From assembly GCA_003499925.1 (NCBI GenBank), contig DNRQ01000115.1:11015-19150 (forward strand): DNA of 8,136 nucleotides, in the 5' to 3' direction. A program made the position numbers and the translations under genes. This stretch comes from Geobacter sp. Its GTDB lineage: Bacteria; Desulfobacterota; Desulfuromonadia; Geobacterales; Geobacteraceae. Shown here piece after piece: positions 4,650 through 8,136 of the stretch (position 1 is the first letter of the stretch; each line of letters starts with the position of its first letter). Under the pieces are notes generated by a model. That model did no database searches, had not been told where the DNA came from, and was given only the letters and a program-made list of their open reading frames with translations.

Positions 4650-7600
4650 ATGAGCAGGCTTTTGATTTTGTTGTTAGTGTGGATGGTTGCTCTGGCAGCC
4701 ATGCCGGCTCATGCGGCCAACAATTCATTGGAAACAGCCACGCCTGTTACCCTTGGCACCCCGGTGACGGACAGCCTTGATGAGAATTACCGGCCGAGCT
4801 ACTTCAAGGTTACGCTCCCACAGGACGGCAAGGTAACCCTGACTTTTCAGCACCAGAACCTGAATGACGGCTATGCCTACTGGAACGTGACGCTGTTGGA
4901 CTCGGTAGGGGTTGCCCAGATCATGAATTTTCCGGTAGCCGGCAATGGCGCGGATTTGGTCTACGACGCCGGGCTTCCCGCCGGCAGCTACTATGTAATG
5001 GTGAGCCTTCACTCCTCTTTTTCCTCGACTCCCTACACCCTCACAGTCGGTTTCACCCCCGGAACCGGCTATGAGAAGGAAACAAACGATAGTCAGGCGA
5101 CGGCAACGGCAGTCACCCTGGATACCCCTTACACCGGGGTCCTCCAACGCCGCTACTCCACGCCGGACAATGACTGGTACCGGTTCGAGACCCCTTCAGA
5201 CGGTGTGGTGAGCCTCGCCTTCGGTCAGAACATCCAGGCACCCTACTACTGGCGGGTTTCCATCGTCGATGCAACGGGAACGGTTGTCTATCTACAAAGC
5301 GATATCACAGGGGCTCCGGCACAGTCGGTACACCGCATTGGGCTTGTCGCCGGCACCTATTGGCTCTCCGTTGTACCCTATTACCCATATGGCCTAGACG
5401 AGTTCGAAGCGCTCGCGTCCTCCCCTTACACGCTGAACCTGGAGTTCATGGCGGGGAGCAGGTTCGAGAAAGAGCTAAACGACACGGTCGCGACTGCTAC
5501 TTACGCGGATGTCAACGAGACCTTCTTCGGGTTCATGCAGGACAAAGGTAGCAGCGATCTGGACTTGTACGAGTTCACGGTAGCGTCACCGGGAACCCTC
5601 TCGGTTGATTTCACCGGTCCGGCGCAGTGGGTTCAGATTTACGACAGCACGGGTACCGTCAATCTCTTTACCAAATTTACCGGTACCGACATGCTCCAGG
5701 TCCCCTTCACCTCCAGCGGCAGCTACCTGTTTGCGGTGAGCGGTACGCCCGGCTCCAGCCACAGCTTCCGCATCGAGTACCCCGACAGCACTTTGCCACA
5801 GGTCTCTAAAACGACTCCCGTCTCCAATAGCACCGATGTATTCCGCAACGGCTCCCTGGTCGTCGAGTTCAGCGAGATGATCGATCCCGCCTCCGTAAGC
5901 GGCAACTCCGTGACCCTCGACAAGGGAGTGAAGGGGACCGTCACCGTGCAGGGGAATTCGATCACCTTCACCCCCACGGCGACTCTGTCCCGGGCGACCA
6001 CCTACAAGGCCACCGTCAGCGGCAGCGTGAAGGATCTGGCCGGAAATGCCCTGGGAGCGGATTATTCCTGGAGCTTCTCCACCGTATCCGAAAACGGCAG
6101 CGCCAAGACGCCGCGCACCGGCCAGGTCACCTGCAGCGATGCCGGCGGAGCCGCGATCGCCTGCGGGGGGACCGGGCAGGACGGCGACAACCAGGCCGGG
6201 GTCCCCTGGCCCAACCCGCGCTTTGCGGCCAACGGCAACGGCACGGTCACCGACCTCCTCACCGGGCTGGTCTGGGCCGAAAACGCCAACCTGATGGCGT
6301 CCCGCAATCCTTCCTTCGATACCGACTGGACCCCGGGGGACGGCGTCGTTTCCTGGGATCAGGCACTCGCCTACATCAGGAAGCTCAATGCTGAGAAATA
6401 CCTCGGCTACGGCGATTGGCGCCTGCCGAACCTGCACGAGATGGAGAGCCTGCAAAACCTGGCGCAGCAGGATTCCAAGGCTTGGCTTGGCGCCGGCGGA
6501 TTCCAGAATGTGCGGACCTTTTACTGGAGCTCAAGTCCCAAAAGAGCCACCCTGGACGAAACGGTAAATCTGGGGTGGATCTGGCTGGTCGACCTTGGGG
6601 CGGGAAGGAATTTCGCCCTCGGCTCTGATCCGGGTTCCGTCTCGCCGGCTGTCTGGCCGGTACGTGGCGGCGGCGGAGGGGCCATCAAGCTTGCGGCAAC
6701 CGGCGTCGTTTCCTGCATAACGGAAGACGGCGCGGAGATCTCCTGCTCAGGTACGGGCCAGGACGGGGAGCTCAGGAAAGGGGAAGCTCCCCCGGCGCAG
6801 CGATTCAGCATCAAAGCCGACGAGGTCACCGACCTGCTCACCGGGCTGGTCTGGGCCAAGGACGCGAACCTCGTCACGCACCGGGACCCATCCTTCGATG
6901 CCGATGGCGACGGCAAGGTGACCTGGCAGCGGGCGCTCGATTACCTGAAGAAGCTCAATAGCGAGAAGTATCTAGGGTACGGGGACTGGCGGCTGCCGAA
7001 CGTAAGGGAACTGACCAGCCTCATCGACTTGGGAGTGTATGACAACACGGCCAAGCTGCCGATGACCGGATTCCCCACCAGCTCCTATTACTGGACCTCG
7101 GCCAGCTTCGGAACTCAGGTCGATGTCGTCGGTTTCTGGGAAGGCCAGGTCATCAAGGGAACGAAAGGCGGCACCGATTATCTCCTGCCGGTCCGGGGAG
7201 GGGCGAGCGGCGCGGTCTCCTCGACACCGGCAACTCTCGATTTCGGGACCCAGAACTCGGGCGCGACTTCCGCCGTCCAGACGCTGGTGATATCCAACAA
7301 CACGGCGGCCTCCTTGCAGCTTGGCTCGATAACCATGACCGGCGCCGACGCCGCCATGTTCGCGGTCGCTGCGGGAGGGATCAAGCCGTGCGGCGCGGCC
7401 GTTTCCCCCGGCGACTTCTGCACGGTCGAGGTCACCTTTTCTCCAACTTCGGGCGGCGCCAGGAACGCAGCCGTTGCCATCCATAAAACCGGCTCGACGA
7501 TCCCGGTCCTCAGCGTTCCGGTGGCAGGCTCCGGGATAAAAGTGAACGCGCTCCTCTCCGCGACCGTCAGCGGCAGCGGCGGCGGCTCGGTCAACAGCAC

Positions 7601-8057
7601 CCCGAGCGGCTTGGCATGCACCTCCGGGATCTGCACTGCGTCATTTCCGATCGGAACGACCGTCAACCTGTTTGCCACCCCCGACGGCAATTCGGTCTTC
7701 ACCGGCTGGACCGGCAACTGCAGCGGGAATGCCGGCTGCATTCTGGTAATGGGCGATGACAGGTCGACAACCGGTACCTTCACCCATGTGGCGCCACTTC
7801 GCATAGTCGACAGCATGGCCAGGTATTTCTCCACCATCCGGTTGGCCTACGATTACATTCCCAGCGCCGGCAAGGAGACCATACAGGCACGAAAGGTCGA
7901 GCTCGTGGGAAATATCGTCCTGGACCGGGATGTAGCGGTAAAGGTCAAGGGAGGGTACGACACAAGCTATGCGTTGAACAAGGAGTTCACCGCCCTGAAG
8001 GGGAGACTCATCGTCCGGCGAGGGAAGCTCATTGCGGAGAAACTGGTTGTCCGATAG
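4650..8057 (+). CDS. large secreted multidomain surface protein (PPC, Ig-like, DUF1566)
   Basis: A 1135-residue exported protein of unknown function, probably at the cell surface or outside the cell. Residues 1-22 are a Sec signal peptide, likely cut after A-H-A. Three beta-sandwich PPC-like domains follow at about 23-136, 140-267 and 271-376; the second and third open with YEKETND and FEKELND. An SbsA-like Ig domain (about 383-478) contains VVEFSEMIDPASV and a closing WSFST. Two DUF1566 (Lcl C-terminal) domains (about 490-673 and 684-851) share TDLLTGLVWA, KYLGYGDWRLPN and a final PVRGG. An ASH/HYDIN-like 'choice-of-anchor' domain (about 855-962), an InlB B-repeat-like domain (about 965-1045, FTGWTGNCSG) and a C-terminal module (about 1049-1135) with VKGGYD follow. 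All ten cysteines lie in five close pairs. There is no catalytic motif, sortase signal or C-terminal membrane helix. GAGGAGG (4639-4645), 4 nt before ATG, and the signal peptide fix the start. Adhesion or matrix binding is a guess from the domains. Confidence 0.93.
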   Translation: MSRLLILLLVWMVALAAMPAHAANNSLETATPVTLGTPVTDSLDENYRPSYFKVTLPQDGKVTLTFQHQNLNDGYAYWNVTLLDSVGVAQIMNFPVAGNGADLVYDAGLPAGSYYVMVSLHSSFSSTPYTLTVGFTPGTGYEKETNDSQATATAVTLDTPYTGVLQRRYSTPDNDWYRFETPSDGVVSLAFGQNIQAPYYWRVSIVDATGTVVYLQSDITGAPAQSVHRIGLVAGTYWLSVVPYYPYGLDEFEALASSPYTLNLEFMAGSRFEKELNDTVATATYADVNETFFGFMQDKGSSDLDLYEFTVASPGTLSVDFTGPAQWVQIYDSTGTVNLFTKFTGTDMLQVPFTSSGSYLFAVSGTPGSSHSFRIEYPDSTLPQVSKTTPVSNSTDVFRNGSLVVEFSEMIDPASVSGNSVTLDKGVKGTVTVQGNSITFTPTATLSRATTYKATVSGSVKDLAGNALGADYSWSFSTVSENGSAKTPRTGQVTCSDAGGAAIACGGTGQDGDNQAGVPWPNPRFAANGNGTVTDLLTGLVWAENANLMASRNPSFDTDWTPGDGVVSWDQALAYIRKLNAEKYLGYGDWRLPNLHEMESLQNLAQQDSKAWLGAGGFQNVRTFYWSSSPKRATLDETVNLGWIWLVDLGAGRNFALGSDPGSVSPAVWPVRGGGGGAIKLAATGVVSCITEDGAEISCSGTGQDGELRKGEAPPAQRFSIKADEVTDLLTGLVWAKDANLVTHRDPSFDADGDGKVTWQRALDYLKKLNSEKYLGYGDWRLPNVRELTSLIDLGVYDNTAKLPMTGFPTSSYYWTSASFGTQVDVVGFWEGQVIKGTKGGTDYLLPVRGGASGAVSSTPATLDFGTQNSGATSAVQTLVISNNTAASLQLGSITMTGADAAMFAVAAGGIKPCGAAVSPGDFCTVEVTFSPTSGGARNAAVAIHKTGSTIPVLSVPVAGSGIKVNALLSATVSGSGGGSVNSTPSGLACTSGICTASFPIGTTVNLFATPDGNSVFTGWTGNCSGNAGCILVMGDDRSTTGTFTHVAPLRIVDSMARYFSTIRLAYDYIPSAGKETIQARKVELVGNIVLDRDVAVKVKGGYDTSYALNKEFTALKGRLIVRRGKLIAEKLVVR
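6117..7202 (+). repeat. tandem DUF1566 domain duplication
   Basis: Residues 490-673 and 684-851 of the secreted protein are two copies of the same domain in direct order. Shared blocks include a Cys pair before GTGQDG, TDLLTGLVWA, a W-x-x-A-L-x-Y segment, EKYLGYGDWRLPN and YYW/FYW-[ST]-S. The copies differ at many codons, so the duplication is not recent. The second carries DADGDGKVTW (750-759), which resembles an EF-hand calcium loop. The first has the longer form D-T-D-W-T-P-G-D-G at that place. Confidence 0.85.
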
Positions 8058-8062
8058 GGCTC

Positions 8063-8089
8063 CCAGCGACTTCACCCAAAGGCGGCTGG
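8063..8089 (+). terminator. weak hairpin after the secreted-protein gene
   Basis: CCAGC (8063-8067) pairs with GCTGG (8085-8089) across a 17-nt loop and is followed by a loosely T-rich stretch (TGTCTGTTGTT). It lies 6 nt after the stop codon. The stem is short and the T run broken, so termination here is only possible. Confidence 0.2.
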
Positions 8090-8120
8090 TGTCTGTTGTT
8101 CCTGTGATGGGAGGGGTGGG

Positions 8121-8136
8121 GGGCACTGCCATTAAG
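8121..8136 (-). repeat. 16-bp inverted repeat, right copy
   Basis: GGGCACTGCCATTAAG is the exact reverse complement of 3-18. It is preceded by a G-rich tract (8109-8123) like the G-rich arms of the elements at 147-248 and 287-469. The repeat runs to the last base of the window, so its full length cannot be seen. Confidence 0.75.

Noticed and set aside
4504..4728. 74-residue minus-strand frame over the promoter of the secreted-protein gene
   Set aside because: It overlaps the leader and signal-peptide region, lacks a convincing ribosome binding site, and resembles no known family.
5586..6455. 289-residue minus-strand frame
   Set aside because: It is antisense to the secreted-protein gene and has no recognisable motif.
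1..8136. A complete transposon or integrative element
   Set aside because: No transposase, integrase or relaxase is present. The inverted ends alone are explained by dispersed repeats.

Overview
The window reads as a stretch of chromosome from a Geobacter-like bacterium (Geobacter, Geomonas or Citrifermentans; Desulfuromonadota). That placement is an inference. It rests on the large exported protein with tandem DUF1566 domains and a C-terminal module typical of Geobacter surface proteins, on the GC-rich genes, and on the CCCTCCCC/GGGGAGGG palindromic intergenic elements.

Layout. 1-600 is gene-free and packed with G/C-rich palindromic repeats, ending in a good sigma70-type promoter. 601-1083 (+) encodes an exported glutaredoxin-fold protein with a DUF4124 domain. 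1205-1525 (-) encodes a RelB/DinJ-family antitoxin with no recognisable toxin beside it. 1644-3854 (+) encodes a type IA DNA topoisomerase whose catalytic core has unusual motif residues and whose C-terminus carries a single zinc ribbon and a topoisomerase C-terminal repeat. 3855-4649 is gene-free and holds a cluster of hairpins, one followed by a minus-strand T7 run, then three REP-like hairpins, then candidate promoters. 4650-8057 (+) encodes a 1135-residue secreted multidomain protein: signal peptide, three PPC-like domains, an SbsA-like Ig domain, two DUF1566 domains, an ASH/HYDIN-like domain, an InlB B-repeat-like domain and a C-terminal module. No rRNA, tRNA, CRISPR array or transposase was seen.

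The genes do not form an operon and share no obvious pathway. The antitoxin and the topoisomerase are divergent, and the antitoxin and the redox protein are convergent. The strongest unexplained signals are the repeats: the window is bounded by a perfect 16-bp inverted repeat (3-18 and 8121-8136), and a MITE-like element with 13-bp terminal inverted repeats flanked by TTAA lies at 287-469. No complete new system is demonstrated. The topoisomerase variant, the orphan antitoxin and the structured spacer at 3978-4194 deserve the closest look.
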